Source: Phylloscopus collybita
Lineage: Eukaryota > Chordata > Aves > Passeriformes > Phylloscopidae
DNA length: 64,000 bases
NCBI GenBank assembly: GCA_027886175.1
Contig: JAJNNQ010000024.1
Coordinates: 27,135,001 to 27,199,000 of the forward strand
Reading direction: 5' to 3'
Position 1 is the first letter of the stretch, and the number at the start of each line of letters is the position of its first letter. Of the stretch, positions 45,441-58,203 are shown one piece after another. The translations under genes were made by a program, and so were the position numbers. The notes beneath the pieces are model-generated. The model was not told the origin of the DNA. It did not search any database and saw only the letters and a list, made by a program, of their open reading frames with translations.

Positions 45441-48400
45441 TACTAATCAGCCTTCCCGAAAATTGCAGTATTCGTGAGTGCTGGTGCTGCGCCCAGCATG
45501 TCTTTGGGAAGAGTCACATAAGGGATAATTGTGGATAGGTCAGAGTGCAACAAGTCAATGATGATGGATTTTAACAAAGGAGTGGATGTGGCAAAAGCAG
45601 CTTCTGTGGGTGTCTGGTTTGCTGGAGCAGGAACCTGACACAGATATCAATAAGGAAATCGTGACTAATATAAATGTGGGAATTCAGTAAAAGCTGGTGC
45701 TAGAAGAAGCATATTGACCAGTGTCACTCATCTGCTGGTCTTCTCTGACAGATCTCAAAACACAAATAAATTTTAAAAAAGGGGACATCAGTGTCACCTT
45801 CTTTATTTTACACCTTGAAAAAAGAGATATGGAGAAACAAATCATTTGCCCAGGAAGCATTAACAAGGGCAAAATTTCAATGCCTTGGGTTCTGTGATGA
45901 GTATCCTGCAAAACAGTCCAAGCTGCCTCCACACAAGGAGGAAGAATTTCACCCAGGCACACACACTTCCCTTCAGGAAGGCTTCAGAAGCAGGAAGGAG
46001 AGTGAGAGAGAGATGTGGTAGAGTCCAGGCAGACAAACAAGAGATGAGAGGATGGGCTGAAGGAGATGGGAGAGTTGAATGTGGTCCACACAGGAGGAAC
46101 ACCACCAGGCTTACAGTGAGCACTGGCAGCGGAAAAGGGAGCAGTGATAATGATGGAACTTGTTTGAAAGGCAAAGGAAAAAGAGCTCAAACAGCAGTGA
46201 AAGAGCAGTGAAAGCAGTGAAAGAGCAGCAGCTGATGAGGCACAATTCACACCAGGAGGTGAAAGAGAGAGAGAACACCAAAGGAAAACTTCCTTGATCA
46301 ATAGTGCTGAGAACCATGGGGAGGGCACAGAAAATAAGGGGGGGAGGGGAAAGAAGGGTTTCCTCTTGCAAGAAAGAAAGAAAGAAAAAAAGGAAATGGA
46401 CAGCTTGCTACTGAAGCACCAATAGGATCATTACAAGAGAGAGACTGATTTCCCCTGAGCAAGACCTGTCTTGTATCAACAAGCAGAACTATCTCAGCCA
46501 AGTATGAAATTCAAGAAAGATGCTGGCACTTTTTCTAACTTTGTGGGCCCCTTAAATTTACTGTGTGTTCTTTGTTGGGGTTTGTTGATTTGGGTTATTT
46601 TGTGTGTGTTGTGTGATTTGTTTTTTGGTTTGGTTTTTCTTAGTATTATTAAATTTTTTTAGCTCTTTTCTTCAAATGGCTCCCTTTAGAATGTCTCTTC
46701 CTAGACTCTGCCTTTGGGCCCATCCTTTACTTTGGCAAGGCAGAATCAAAGGCCCTGGGGAGCTCTGCCATCTCAGCCACAGAGGAGTTCTGCTATGGTG
46801 ACCCGTGGGATGATGCAGACTTCTCTGAAGCACTGAGGGGCACATAGAGGTCTTTTTGCCTGTCTCATTAACCAGAATGCCTTTGTAGCTTCCAGCTGCT
46901 TCATAGCAGTGCTGAGGTCAGAAAGGGGTGCAAACAGAGATTTCCAACATGTGGTTGCACATGGCAGGAAAAGCAAGGAGAGAAACATGTTCTCCAGCGG
47001 GTTTCAGAGCCTATTTAAAATGCAACAATTAATGAGTCAAATATTTCCTCAAATCAGACTCCAGAGTCTCAACTTCCCATCATGTCTATTCCACACAGCA
47101 CCACTAATTTTCCTTTCCTCCCTCTTCTGTTGAGGGGATTAATAATTAATTATTATTAAAAGAAAAAGCTGAGGGAACCCGATTCCAGTTTTGCAACCAA
47201 AAGACTCAAACTGGCACTAATTATAATCCTCGTCACTTTTCATCCAGCTAGGCAAAATCTGGGTTTATGGCAGAGGGCTGTGCCTCTGCTCCTCACTGTG
47301 TCTAAAGCTAATGGGATGAGGAGGGATGAGGAAATGCAGCAGATTCTCATGAGCTTTGGAAGGAGCTCATATGAGGCAAGGCAAAAATGAAGAGGTCTCA
47401 GCTTTTGGAAAGCCCTTTTGAAAGCTTGTTGGAGGAACCATAGCAGAACTGACTGCTTCTGACTTCTGCTAATACCCCATGCTGAATATTAATGATAAAC
47501 ATAATAAAATATGTATACAGTGTAATAGGAATAAAAACGCACATGTAGCACCACAGATTTATAATACTGCTTTACATACACATTCAGACAGCTGAGTAGC
47601 TGTGGTGAGCACGGAGCCTGCTGCAAAGAATGAAAACAAGCTCCCTGCTCGAGGTACTTATTCATGCTTGTGCCAGACGTTTTTCACGTCTGCTGCAAAG
47701 CTTTCTGGTCCCTTTGCTTCCCAGTTCCCAGTGTGATTACACTGTCTGGACAAACTTAATAGCTTAATCTGTATCATTGTCCTAGCACCTGGAAGTATTT
47801 ACAGCTGAGGAAAAGGGGGTGGATACGGAGTAGGTTTGCTGGTGTTTCACAGTCCTATCCCATAAGAGATTTCACTATCAACAAAGCAGTGAACTGGAAT
47901 GGCTTAAGTCTCTCCAGAAAATTACCTACCTCAGTTCCTGCCCTACAGCTGGGTATATTCCATCTTTTTCACTACCCTGGATTTGCACAGAGCAGTTCCT
48001 GACAGCTAGGGAATCTCAACAGCATCAGATAGACATTCCCTATGCACATCATGGCAAATGGGAATATGTCCTGTTCTAAACCTTTAATAGTCAACAATAG
48101 TCAATATTACAAAAGCCTGAAAAGTCTGATAAGAGCCCAAAGTTCATAGAGGCAAGATGAAAGAAGAGAGCTTTCAGCAGGTCAACAGAGCCATCTTTTA
48201 TTGTCTCCAGCAGGGACTACATCAGGTGCTCTGCTGTTGTACCAAAAAATCAACACTATTTTTTCCCATCTGTATCATTTGGTTTAACAAAAGAATTTGT
48301 ATCTCCCTATAAACTACCTTGCTTACTTTACATAGCATCCTTCCTTCTCTTTCAGCTGCAGTCCCTTTCTGCCATTTTTTTTCTGCCTCTTTCATGCTTC

Positions 48401-50778
48401 ACCCATTCTGTTTCCTCCTTTCACTAATTTGCGTTGCCAGGACTGAAGACCACTGTCTATTTGTGCTTCCTAGGAGTACTGATATTTTCCAATTAGAATA
48501 TTCAAGAGAACTTGGGTTTTGTTGGTATAGGACTGTTTGCCCTGAGAAGGGCATGGAGCCAGGGAGTGGGTTTGATGATTCTGGATGAGAGCAGGCGTGA
48601 GTACCACCACAGGCCTGCTGGATGCATTCTCTACTCTCTGTTTTAGTCTTATCTCATGATTTCTTGAAGCAGAAATGGCCCTATTCATGTATAAATGAAA
48701 CTGTTAGGCAAAACCTGCAGAGTGGTAGTAAAAGTAATGATTATGGTAATAACATAATCCAGGCAAAAAACCTTAACATGTACCTTACAAATAACAACAC
48801 TCTCCTTTAAGGCACTTGAGACATTCCTTGCTCTGTAGGGTGCACCTGTTCATCAGATAGGCCATCTCTCAGGGGTCTGACCTGAACCACTGAGCAACTT
48901 CAGCTGGGAATTAGACCCCCTTCTGGGACTTAAAGCTCTGGAAATTATTTAAAGTGCTTGCAAGCAAATCCATGGTGCCTATCAAACTGTTCCCCCAGAG
49001 ACAGCAGACACAGGGGGAAAATTCTTCCTGTGGAGATTCTGACACTGATCTTGAGAAAGCACCACAGGAAGCAAACAAGCCCTCACCTAAACGCAGCTAG
49101 AGTTGTCTGTTTCCTTCTCCTGCTCTGATATTCAGCACCTTTGCTTCCCACCTGTTGGAAGAGCTGTCAGCAGAGATAGCTCACAAGGGAGATGCTTTTT
49201 TGACTGAGTCTGTTCGCAGACTCATCACCTTTACAGAGTAATTTCATTCTGAATGACTCCCAGGTTGTTTATGCCAGAGGAATACAGTACCATCCTCCAA
49301 AGCATTTCAGTTACTGGAGCTCGAGGAGTAACCAAACATCTTGCCCAAGTACAAGATTAAGACTGCAGGTAGGACCTTCTGCTATACCAAGTAAGTCAAG
49401 GAAAGAGAAGCCTGCTGTGAACTGTCCTCCACCAGAGGTTACTGCCTTATCTTAACTTCGAGACTTTCTAGTTTTAGTCTTTAAGACAAATTTGCCCATT
49501 TAGACTAAAACAGAGAGGAGCAATGAAAGAAGTGGCTCAGCTGGCAATTCTTTGAGGGATGGCATCACCAGCACCATGGGGGCAGCTGTCAGCAAGTGCA
49601 GTATCTTCCACTGACTCAGCTGTTTGCAGGACCATCCATTGCTCTGTGCCCTCAGCTCAGCCATCAAGTAAAATGTGTGTACTGAATCAAGTGTCACAGC
49701 AATAACTTGATCACTTCACACTGAGAGCCTGTGAGTGGGACCCATCAAAATTAGATTTTAAAACCACTTTAGCTACCTCTAAGTAGACTCAGGACAAGTC
49801 TCTCCTTCTCTTGTGTAGACTATCTCCCTCAGCCCCTCTAATGGCAAGGTCACCTCAAGAGCACATGAAAAGCAGTTTCCACAAGAGAGGGAAAAGAAGT
49901 GGTTTATACAACCAGCCTGTAAATCACTTGCACTCAACTGGTACAAGTTTCTTGTGCAAACCAGGTGTTAGAAAAACAACCCTTGCCCTTAATTAACAAA
50001 GATGAATTCAGACTGCAGGAGCAGGTGAGTTTGGCACCTAAGCTGGTAAGATCAGACAAGCTCAATAGAAAAATCTATGCACACAACGTACACCCCAGCG
50101 GGATACACACAGAGAGCCCTGAGAACACAAGACGGAAGAATTTCCATCATCAAAGCAGAACATCACAGGCAGCTGCAGGCAGCCTGAGGGCAGGACACAG
50201 TTGCTAAGCAACTCTTCCCTAGGTTGGATGTCACACACAACCCCAACCCCAACCAGGCTGGGCATATAAGGGATATTTTGCACTGGGCTTCCAATAAGAA
50301 GGCAGCTAATAAGTGGGTTGTTTTCCAATGCTGTCCTCAAGCAACACCACGTACCTTGACTCTGTGACTCTAACCAACAGTCCCCTTTCAAAAACATGCT
50401 GGCCTTCTGTAGCTGGAAGTGGTGTTTGACTGGACCAGTTAGCTGCTCATGGCATAAATAGAGACATCAGGGTGAAACATGAGCAACATAGACCCTTGGT
50501 GTAGACAATTAGATGTCTTAGCCTGGTAGTGTTTGACATGTGTGCCCAACAATAAGAAGTTGAGAAATAAATAGATAGGCAAATAATAGAGAGCATTTTT
50601 AAAGAAAGCCAGAAAAACAAGTTCTCTTCCCTATTCCCTGCCCCAAGAAACTGTAAGCTTTATTTTTTTCTCTTTTTGTAAGAAATCTTTCTTACGATGA
50701 AACAGTGAAACCATGAGAGGATCAATATTTTGAAGAAAGCAGAAATATTTTAAGACATTTCACCCTCTCTCTCTCCCC
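45441..50778. other. Non-coding sequence, no gene or known mobile element
   Basis: About 5.3 kb. It contains purine-rich DNA at 45.95-46.4 kb with (AAAG)n at about 46371-46390, and G/T-rich low complexity at about 46560-46640. An AT-rich block at 47.45-47.6 kb has TATTAATGATAAACATAATA-type motifs. No exon-like frame found. Confidence 0.55.
46194..46222 (+). repeat. Short tandem repeat with GCAGTGAAA unit
   Basis: GCAGTGAAA occurs at 46194, 46205 and 46214. A small local duplication in purine-rich DNA. Confidence 0.85.
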
Positions 50779-50823
50779 CCTGGGCAGATGAATACTTGGG
50801 GGGGTGGTATCCATCTGCCCAGG
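50779..50823. repeat. Stem-loop: 17-position stem with one mismatch
   Basis: CCTGGGCAGATG (50779-50790) pairs perfectly with CATCTGCCCAGG (50812-50823). After one A-C mismatch, ATAC pairs with GTAT, leaving an 11-base loop containing G7. The stem is too short for a typical microRNA precursor. It may be a young local inversion-duplication. Confidence 0.88.
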
Positions 50824-53800
50824 AAGCTAAGGGTAGATGGGTATCTTGAAGAGAACAGTTCTTGAAGAGCTGAGAACATTGAAGGGCTGGTGCCTTCACA
50901 AAGCAGAAATCTGAAAGACAAATCTACCTACAAAAGAACTCGAGCATCTCAGTTCAGCTGGGCCTTGAAAGCCAGAACCACCCAGCTCAGCAGAAGAACT
51001 TGAGTGAAAAAGAGATAAAGAGAAGTGGTTAGGGACATTGGCAGCAGGTCATGACTTGAGCCATACTGACCAGGCAGCAGATCTGTGCCTCATTTCTGCC
51101 TCATCGCTTCAGCAAAGCTCATGCCCCACTGCAGAACATTTCTGTTCTGGTAATACATTGCCTGAACAGATGAGAATTTCTTTAAGAAACTTTTCAAAAC
51201 AGGTCTTGCCAGAGATGTACCTTTTTAGTTCTGCCCCAGCCTAAGTCATGGAAGGCTTCCCATGGCTACAACAGCTTTAGGCTAAACCAACACATCACGA
51301 GGTGCTTAAAAATGCCTTCTCACTTTGGGGAGTAACTAAGACACAAGTGACCAGATTTCTGACAGCACTGACAGCGACTTGGCTCTTTCAGGGAGAAGGC
51401 AAAGAAATTTGCATGCAAGCTGCAAATATCAGCATTCGTTCCCCCCATCCTGGAAGAACTGAGATGTCTTGTCTGAAAGGTATTTATACTTTTATAGAGC
51501 AAGTTTATCTAATGCTCTGTAGCCATCACAAATCCTTCCACTCCACCCTAACCGACTTTTGCTGGAATGTTTCTCTGTAATTATTTGCCTGTGCTCACAG
51601 GTTCATTGTGCCAGGCATGGGCACAAGTCCACACCGAGAGACATCCCTGGGCCCTCAAAAACAGAGATCCAATAAATTGGTGTTATTAACCTAATTCTAC
51701 CAATGAGCAGCTGAGGTTCTGGGATCCTTAATCAAATGCTTATGTCTTTTTGGGATGCTCATGGAAGCACTGGACACATTCCCCACACTGTCTAAATGGC
51801 AGAGAAGCATTTTTTTCCCCATGCAGGTTAGATTATTCTTCCTAAACTGAGCTCCAGAAATGTTACTAATGAGGTTTTATTCATTAAAAATCTATCTGGC
51901 CTTTTGTTTCATATTAAGTGGGCCAAAGAGAAAGTCAGGAACTACTCTATACACCAGAACCCAAGAGAATGAAAAATCCTCTCCTGTCCTCTCTTTTTTG
52001 TAGCTTGAGCCTTAAGCAAGAGGAACATATCTCAGCAAGGCTTTCCTTCACAGGCACTTGCAGTTGCCCATCAGGGTGTGATGTGAGCCTGGGCCTTTGA
52101 GAGATTTCCCCAGGTGGCAGGGCTTTTGTCAAGCTCCATCTTTGTGAAAAGGAGCTTTGGGCTTTGCCCATCTCCAAAAGTTTTGGGCTTTCCCCCAAAG
52201 GATTTATTCTTCCTTTTGGGGAAAAAATAGCAATATATGTGGACAGGAGGCAGACTGACTGGAGATAAACACACAGCAGTTTTCAGCTGAAGCTTTTTTC
52301 CTCCTTTTCATTTTTTCACAGAAGACTCTGGAGGGGAAAGAGAGAAAGTGAACAGAAAAGTCCACAGGGAGAAGAACATGTGTGGGGGGAGGAGAGTGAA
52401 AGGAAACAAATTAAAATGACAGATAGAAGTTGTGTGTAATAGTGCATTATTTATAAAGACAAGCTCAGCTGAAAAACATTCCTGTCCAGGCAGGAAGAAA
52501 GGAAATAAATCTTTTTATTTCACTATGTTCATTAGTTGCTATCATCCCAATCCAAGTGCCAGATGCATCATCTACAAACCAACTGAGGACTGTGGCCACA
52601 GCCAACCGTGCTTTGCATGGAACATCTGTGGCTTGCAGGTCAAGATCATGAAAGAAAGCCAAAACATTTTCAGAATCCTCCCATGCACATCCAAAATCCT
52701 GATATGGGAGCAGCCTTCAGAGCACAGAGCTTGCTACACGAGCCTGGTCTAGGGAAGCACAGCAAGGGCAACACTGTCATATTTAGCAAGGCTGATTTTG
52801 GGACCTCTTCAGTGATATTCCAGGGCTACTTTTCCAGGAGGGGAGCAGAGGGAGAAACTTGCTAGGTAATACTGGGGATCTTCCAAAGAGTTGAGCCCCA
52901 AGTTTTTGTTTGTATTTTGAGCAGGGATAGGAGAATTCCCCAAAGATATTGTCAGGCCAGGGAAAGGATACATTCCTTGGAGCTGCCTGAGCTGTCAGTT
53001 TAATAAAGCCATGTTTTCAGGCTCCCAAGGACAGTTTTCACTCTCCAGTGTTCCTCTCTGAATTCCTGTAAGATAATACAGAATTTAAAGCTATTAAAGC
53101 AATATTTTGCAACAATCCACTTGTGTTATAGGTGTCCTTTGCCTTCCAAATTTATGCTCTTTACAAAAGGCACATGCATTAATTTGGCCATGGAGTTTCT
53201 CCGTACACTTGCTATTGCTTATGGTTTCATTGTCTAGGAACTCCTTGGTAATTTTCCAAATATTTTATTATTTTGCTAGAGATTGAAATTAGGCTGAAAA
53301 GATAGTTACTTACAGGATCACTGATTTTCTGAAGGCCACTGACTTTTTTTAAGAAGAAAGCCTTTTAAGTATCTCCTCAAATCTGCCTGCCTTTTCAGAA
53401 ATGATTGCCAGTGTTGCAGCAAAGTTAACAACTTTAAGTATCCTAGCCCACGTGTTGTGCAGCTGTTTGCTTGTGTGTAAGGCAGCTGGTCAGTCCCTCC
53501 ACTCTTGAGAGGACCTGCCAATAACTCCACTGTCTGTCACAGCACACTTGCATCTTTTTCCCCTCTTAGCTAAAGCCATTCTGCTACAGCCCCTGCCTGC
53601 TCCGTTCAAATCTCTTGGGATCTGGGATTCCTCCAAACGTGGATCATCTCCTAGAGACATCTGCCAGCTCTGTTCTGAGCCTTTTATGGAGACTGCCTAA
53701 TGATCCCAGCTCGGTCTTACAGGGGCTGGATGGGTCCTATAGAGCCAAACCATCCTGGTACAGCATCTTTCCCAGAAGAGCTGACCTACAACATTATCTT

Positions 53801-53890
53801 GTTGCAAGTTTCCCATACCTACTCTTAAACAGCCATTTTACAGTTTGTCCTTTACATTTTCAAACTGTTCTTTTTATTTTTTAATCTTGT
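50824..53890. other. Non-coding sequence; possible MIR trace at 51.68 kb
   Basis: Unique-looking. At 51675-51725, TTATTAACCTAATTCTACCA followed by ATGAGCAGCTGAGGTTCTGG resembles the antisense MIR box, but too little remains to be sure. No genes seen. Confidence 0.45.
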
Positions 53891-54110
53891 TCAGGATGCT
53901 TTGGGGTGAAAGAGAACCAATTTCTCAATCTCAGCCATTTTTGAGCCATCATTAATTTCTTTCCCATCCTCATTTACTAATAGACCTACTTTCTCCCTAC
54001 TGTTACTTTTTGCTCTGATCTGTTTGCAAAAGCCTTTCTTATTCTGCCTTAGCCCATTGATTTCATTCTGTTTCTCATCTGCCAAGCCCTCAGATGGCAT
54101 GTTTTATCAG
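53891..54110 (-). mobile_element. CR1 LINE ORF2 fragment (linker between endonuclease and RT)
   Basis: The minus-strand frame contains NKKGFCKQIRAKSNSREKVG followed by LLVNEDGKEINDGSKMAEIE. This is the CR1 ORF2 pattern of a KGFYKYI-like stretch, then KRKTRENVGPLL-like, NEDG and an EKAE-like box. About 70 codons remain open between 54100 and 53891. It is an old decayed fragment, not a gene. Flanks beyond about 54180 and below 53890 are not clearly CR1. Confidence 0.6.
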
Positions 54111-54340
54111 CTAGGAATTCATCTCATTTCTTTCTATTATGCAACATTTTCTCAGCTGCCCCACTGAAACTGAAACATAACAGGTCTCCTGCACTCACTT
54201 TTATCATCTGAGGCTCTCATTCAGCAAGGTAATGCCACCAGGTTCACCTGAATTGTCTCTCTGAGGTCAGGCACTGAAAGTTACAAGGATAGTCTCAAGG
54301 CTCTTGTTCATCAGTGGGAGGTAAAAGCTCCCTTGCTGCC
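54111..54340. other. Non-coding sequence, nothing recognised
   Basis: No gene or further CR1 similarity that I can support. Confidence 0.5.
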
Positions 54341-54348
54341 ATTCTGTG

Positions 54349-54412
54349 AAAAAAAAAAATATATACACTGTGGGGATATATATTGATATGTATTATATAT
54401 TGATATATATGT
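54349..54412. repeat. AT-rich low-complexity tract (ATAT/GATATAT)
   Basis: A run of TATA and GATATATATTGATAT-like units. Simple-sequence DNA. Confidence 0.85.
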
Positions 54413-55735
54413 TGAGGATAGAGGAAAACGCTCTGAATAGAGTTTTCTCTGTATTCCTAATCAAGAGATAGTGTGTCTGTCACCCACTTGCCTCCCCTCA
54501 CCACTTACAGAAGAAATAAAGATCCTGCCCAAAAGCCCTGTTGATCCTTTAGCGTCACCCATCCCAGAGGAATGGAATAAACCACACAGGACTGGCACAA
54601 GGGCTACTAGCAGATGTCAGCTCCAACCTTCTGGCATTTCTCCTTGTGACTGCTGCTCCCAAAACCCAACAAATGCTCCATGGCTCAAACGGGGCACCCT
54701 CTCAAGAGGTGCTAATCCACAAGATGCTCTCCGTGGGTGGTAGGGAGAGATTGAGAGGATGCATATGTCTTAAGCAGTCAATGGTATTGAAAAATAGCCC
54801 TGCAGGAGGATTAATTATGTCATCTGAAGCAAAGAAAATTGAGAAAAAGTGTTTGAAAATATGTGCCACTCTCCTGTCTTCGTCACTGCCTCACTTTCTC
54901 ATTTGGAAACTCTCAGATGCCTCTCCCTCTCTGGATGTTTTGATAAGGCCTTTTCTTGTTTCTTTGCTGCCTCAAGCAAGTGTGATTTGATTTTACTTCT
55001 CTTTCCTCCCCTCCCTGGTTTGAGGTGTGCACTGCTGGCTATCTGTTAAATTCCATCTCTCTTGCTTGTTCATTTTCTATACAATTCTTTTACACACCCT
55101 CCCTTCAGCCAAATGGATTTTTTTTAATCTACCTTGTATTCTAAGTTGTCTTGATATTGTTAGCCTTTGGGCTTACGAGACTGTGTTTTTAATACTTTCC
55201 CATCCTCCCTGTGCCCCATCCCCAGCTCAGACTAGAGGACAGCTTTGCATTCATTTCTATCAACTCCATAATTGGTTTGCAGAAAGTTCCAGCATCCTTA
55301 TTAGAGCTGTGTCAGAACCAATACCATGGGCCTGATTCCCCAGCAATAGAAAGTGAAGAACTACCAGGGCAATGAGAACCATTTATCACCTGCAAGGGCA
55401 GACTGAAGTCACTACAGCCAGAAAAAACTCTTTGAAATTATGGGACTGGACTCATGTTTATGGCAAACTGAAAGTTCAGAAAGCAGAAATTCCTCCATAT
55501 CTGGCCAACATTAGATTGGGATCTGAATTTGGATATGGCAATAGCTCCTGATGCTCTCGCACTCCTGAAAAGTGGACTCTTGAGTTACACGGGCATTGTT
55601 TGCATTGTTTTCCACTGTAACTTTCATCCCACCAAAGACACTGCTCCTCCCCAATCCTTCTTACATCCAACTGACCACCAGCTGAGAAGCCCATCATTCA
55701 CAGTATTATTTTCTTAATTTCTTCCCAAAAAAGGA
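54413..55735. other. Non-coding sequence, nothing recognised
   Basis: T/C-rich in parts (54.9-55.2 kb). Open frames of about 100 codons have no family resemblance. Confidence 0.5.

Positions 55736-55773
<38 letters not shown>
55736..55773. repeat. (TAA)n microsatellite
   Basis: About twelve units of TAA/ATA. A pure trinucleotide repeat. Confidence 0.95.
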
Positions 55774-55777
<4 letters not shown>

Positions 55778-56929
55778 TTTAAAAATCTGGACACTCAGAG
55801 TATGAGCATCTCTGATATTTCTTTGCTAGCAGTAGGGTTTTATTCCCCGATATATTTTTCAGTAATAATAATAAAAAAGTTCTCATGCTTAGATTTTAAA
55901 ATACCTGAAAACTTTTCCATTATTTTCTAGTTTGATCTGGCTTTACAGCTTTGAACTTTTTTTTTTTTATTGTGTGTGACCACTTCATAAAACATCTCCA
56001 TTTTTATTTTTGCCACACTTCAGTACTGAAAGTTTATTGTTTTTTTGCAGGTGCAATTGTTATATTCATGTCACAGTGGCCTGTTTCTTTGCCTCATTTA
56101 ACTCCAACATACTCTGGTTGGGGTAAAGCAGAGTATGAAAAGTCATTTTCCCAAAAATAACACTTTAGTTTCTCAATAGATCCAAACCAACTTCATTGCG
56201 GAGATATATACAAAGACATTTACTTTGAGCATCAACTGTGGAAATACGTGTTGGAATCTGCCAGGGCAGCTCAGTGCCTTTCATTTTGATGCTTTCACAC
56301 AGATATAAGGAGCAGTCAGCTTCTTCCTCCACGGCTAGTTTTGGCTCTCAGGGTGCTAATGGAAATAAAAGCTCTATGTGCCTTGCTATAGGTGAGCCAA
56401 TCTCACTGTGGTGATGCTTGGAGAGAAGTCATTTAGATGGAGGAATACCTCTCATCATTTTTATTCTTTCATTTTTTCCCTTTCTTTTTTTCCAGAAAGA
56501 CTACAGCAACAGGAAAAGAAGACAAGACTGTGTTGCCATACCTTCAAAGTCATCTAACATTTTGACTCACTGCTTTGTTTCTGTTTGGAAACTTCTTGGT
56601 ACAGAAACCATTCTGAACCAAAGTCTGTAGCAATGCTTGGATCTTTAATCCCTCAATAATTCAAAATCCAAGTTCTCTGGACAGAAGAATTAACCCCACA
56701 ACTATTACAAAAGGTCAGGTTAAAATTTAAAGTGTCTACCACGCCAAGATAATTGCAGAATGTCAAAGAATTTTCAAAACATTTCCTCATGAATCCTCAG
56801 AGCATGCAGTAAATCTTAACAGCAGCATTTGAACCATCCAATCATGATAAAAGCAGCAGTGACTTGACCAGCTCACACAGAGGGTGGAAAGGGGTAGAAG
56901 CATTCCACTTCCTACACAGTCCCACAGAC
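55774..56929. other. Non-coding sequence, nothing recognised
   Basis: AT-rich, with T-runs at 55.96 kb. No gene seen. Confidence 0.55.
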
Positions 56930-57166
56930 ATAAGCTGCGCCAAGGGAAATATAGATTGGATATTAGGAAAAAGTTTTTTATGGAAAAAGTGACAAAGTAC
57001 TGGAATGGTCTGCCCAAGGGAGGTGTTGGAGTCACCGTCCCTGGATGTGTTTAAAAAAAGATTGGATGTGGCACTCGGTGCCATGGTTTAGCTGAGGGGT
57101 TAGGGCATGGGTTGGACTCAATGACCTTAAAGGTCTCTTCCAACCTCGTGATTCTGTGTGTGTGCA
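56930..57166 (+). mobile_element. CR1 LINE 3' end, relatively young
   Basis: Clear plus-strand CR1 landmarks: GGATATTAGGAAAAAGTTTT, TACTGGAATGGTCTGCCCAA, GGGAGGTGTTGGAGTCACCG, TGGATGTGGCACTCGGTGCC, GGTTGGACTCAATGACCTTA, and the terminal TCCAACCTCGTGATTCTGTG. This is the best-preserved CR1 in the window. 5'-truncated to about 240 bases; the RT and endonuclease domains are absent. Confidence 0.95.
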
Positions 57167-57559
57167 ATCAGTCTGCAAAAGAAGGGATAAGCTGGGCTGC
57201 TTATCCTATCCTGGTTGTTTCAAAAGGTTAGAGGGAGCCCCAACTCACTGTTTCAGAGGATGACAAAGTTTTTTGCCCTATAACTGCTGGAGTCACACTG
57301 ACCCTCTGTTCATCATGCTGTAACTATGAGATCATGCTTACAGGATCACTTAAAAAGGAAACATGTTTCTAATGAATATCTCATTTAAAAAGAGAAAAAA
57401 CATAAAGCTTTCTTTTTTATGGCCTAACTTTTTATCTTAAAATATAGTGGGCCTGATTCACATGGGAATGTCAGGTCAGAAGTTCTACACAAAGGAAAAA
57501 AAATTGCTTCAGAAAAAATTCTGAATTACCTTTTTGATCCATCATTATACAACCTCATT
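57167..57559. other. Non-coding sequence between CR1 pieces
   Basis: Nothing recognised. May be host DNA or strongly decayed CR1. Confidence 0.45.
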
Positions 57560-57745
57560 TTCTTCTGCCCTAGTTTTTTTCTTCCCTCTGCTGTTGATCG
57601 TATCTTCCTTTATTGATATTCCAGTCACATGCATTATCCTACCCGCTTTCTGTAATGCCAACTAAATCATCATTGTTTTCATGCATGAGATCTTCCTGCT
57701 TAGTCATTTCCCATATTTCTTGTGTTGAGACGTTGAGGAAAGACT
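57560..57745 (-). mobile_element. CR1 LINE ORF2 fragment, start of endonuclease domain
   Basis: Minus-strand translation in pieces gives TRNMGN, then KQED, HENNDDLVGITES and CDWNINKGRYDQQQREE. These correspond to the opening of the CR1 apurinic endonuclease: an ARSMGNKQEELE-like start, a YDLIGITETWWD-like box, and HDW followed by GY-like residues. Frameshifts and a stop lie between the pieces, so it is dead. It may be part of the same old insertion as the ORF2 piece at 53.9-54.1 kb, since strand and order agree. Confidence 0.55.
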
Positions 57746-58149
57746 TTTGTCCATTTTCTCTCACACCCTTTAACCTCACTTTCTCTTTTTGGTTGCATTC
57801 CCACTTTCTTAGTCCTAATCAAACGCAGAGACACAGTCAGCCCATACCCCCTGCTCACCTTTAGGTTCTTCCTCAATTGCAATTACTCTGCTCTCTGCCT
57901 GGCTGCTGCTTAGTTCAGTCGCTGTGGACAACACGGTCCAGTCTTCCCTGTTGAGAAATCTTCAGTGACCTCCTGCTCCCTCCCAATTCTCCTTGTAGAT
58001 GGCTCCCCAACATCTCTTCTGTCAGCCAGCCCAGTGTTCTCAGCAGGGGTGGCAATGGAACCCACATCCTCTCCCCTTCTCTGGCAACACCACCACTCAG
58101 GAACAGAAAGCAGAATGCAACCCTACAAGTGTTACTCTACAAGTAGAAT
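57746..58149. other. Non-coding sequence, nothing recognised
   Basis: C/T-rich sequence without recognised gene or repeat. Could include further decayed CR1 5' sequence. Confidence 0.45.
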
Positions 58150-58203
58150 AACAGAATCATTTAGGCTTTGGAAAAGACTTTTAAAATCATTGAGTCCAAG
58201 AAC
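58150..58203 (-). mobile_element. CR1 3'-terminal remnant (about 54 bp)
   Basis: AACAGAATCATTTAGGCTTT, GGAAAAGACTTTTAAAATCA and TTGAGTCCAAG are the antisense of the CR1 terminal bases. A very short 5'-truncated copy. Confidence 0.78.

Noticed and set aside
45790..45870. Possible further MIR copy (ATTTGCCCAGGAAG)
   Set aside because: Only one short box is recognisable, which is too little for a call.
50250..50290. TATA-like GGGCATATAAGGGA as a promoter
   Set aside because: No start-site, CpG or exon support; isolated TATA-like strings are common.
50779..50823. Stem-loop as a microRNA precursor
   Set aside because: A stem of 17 positions with an 11-base loop is shorter than normal precursors, and flanks do not extend the pairing.
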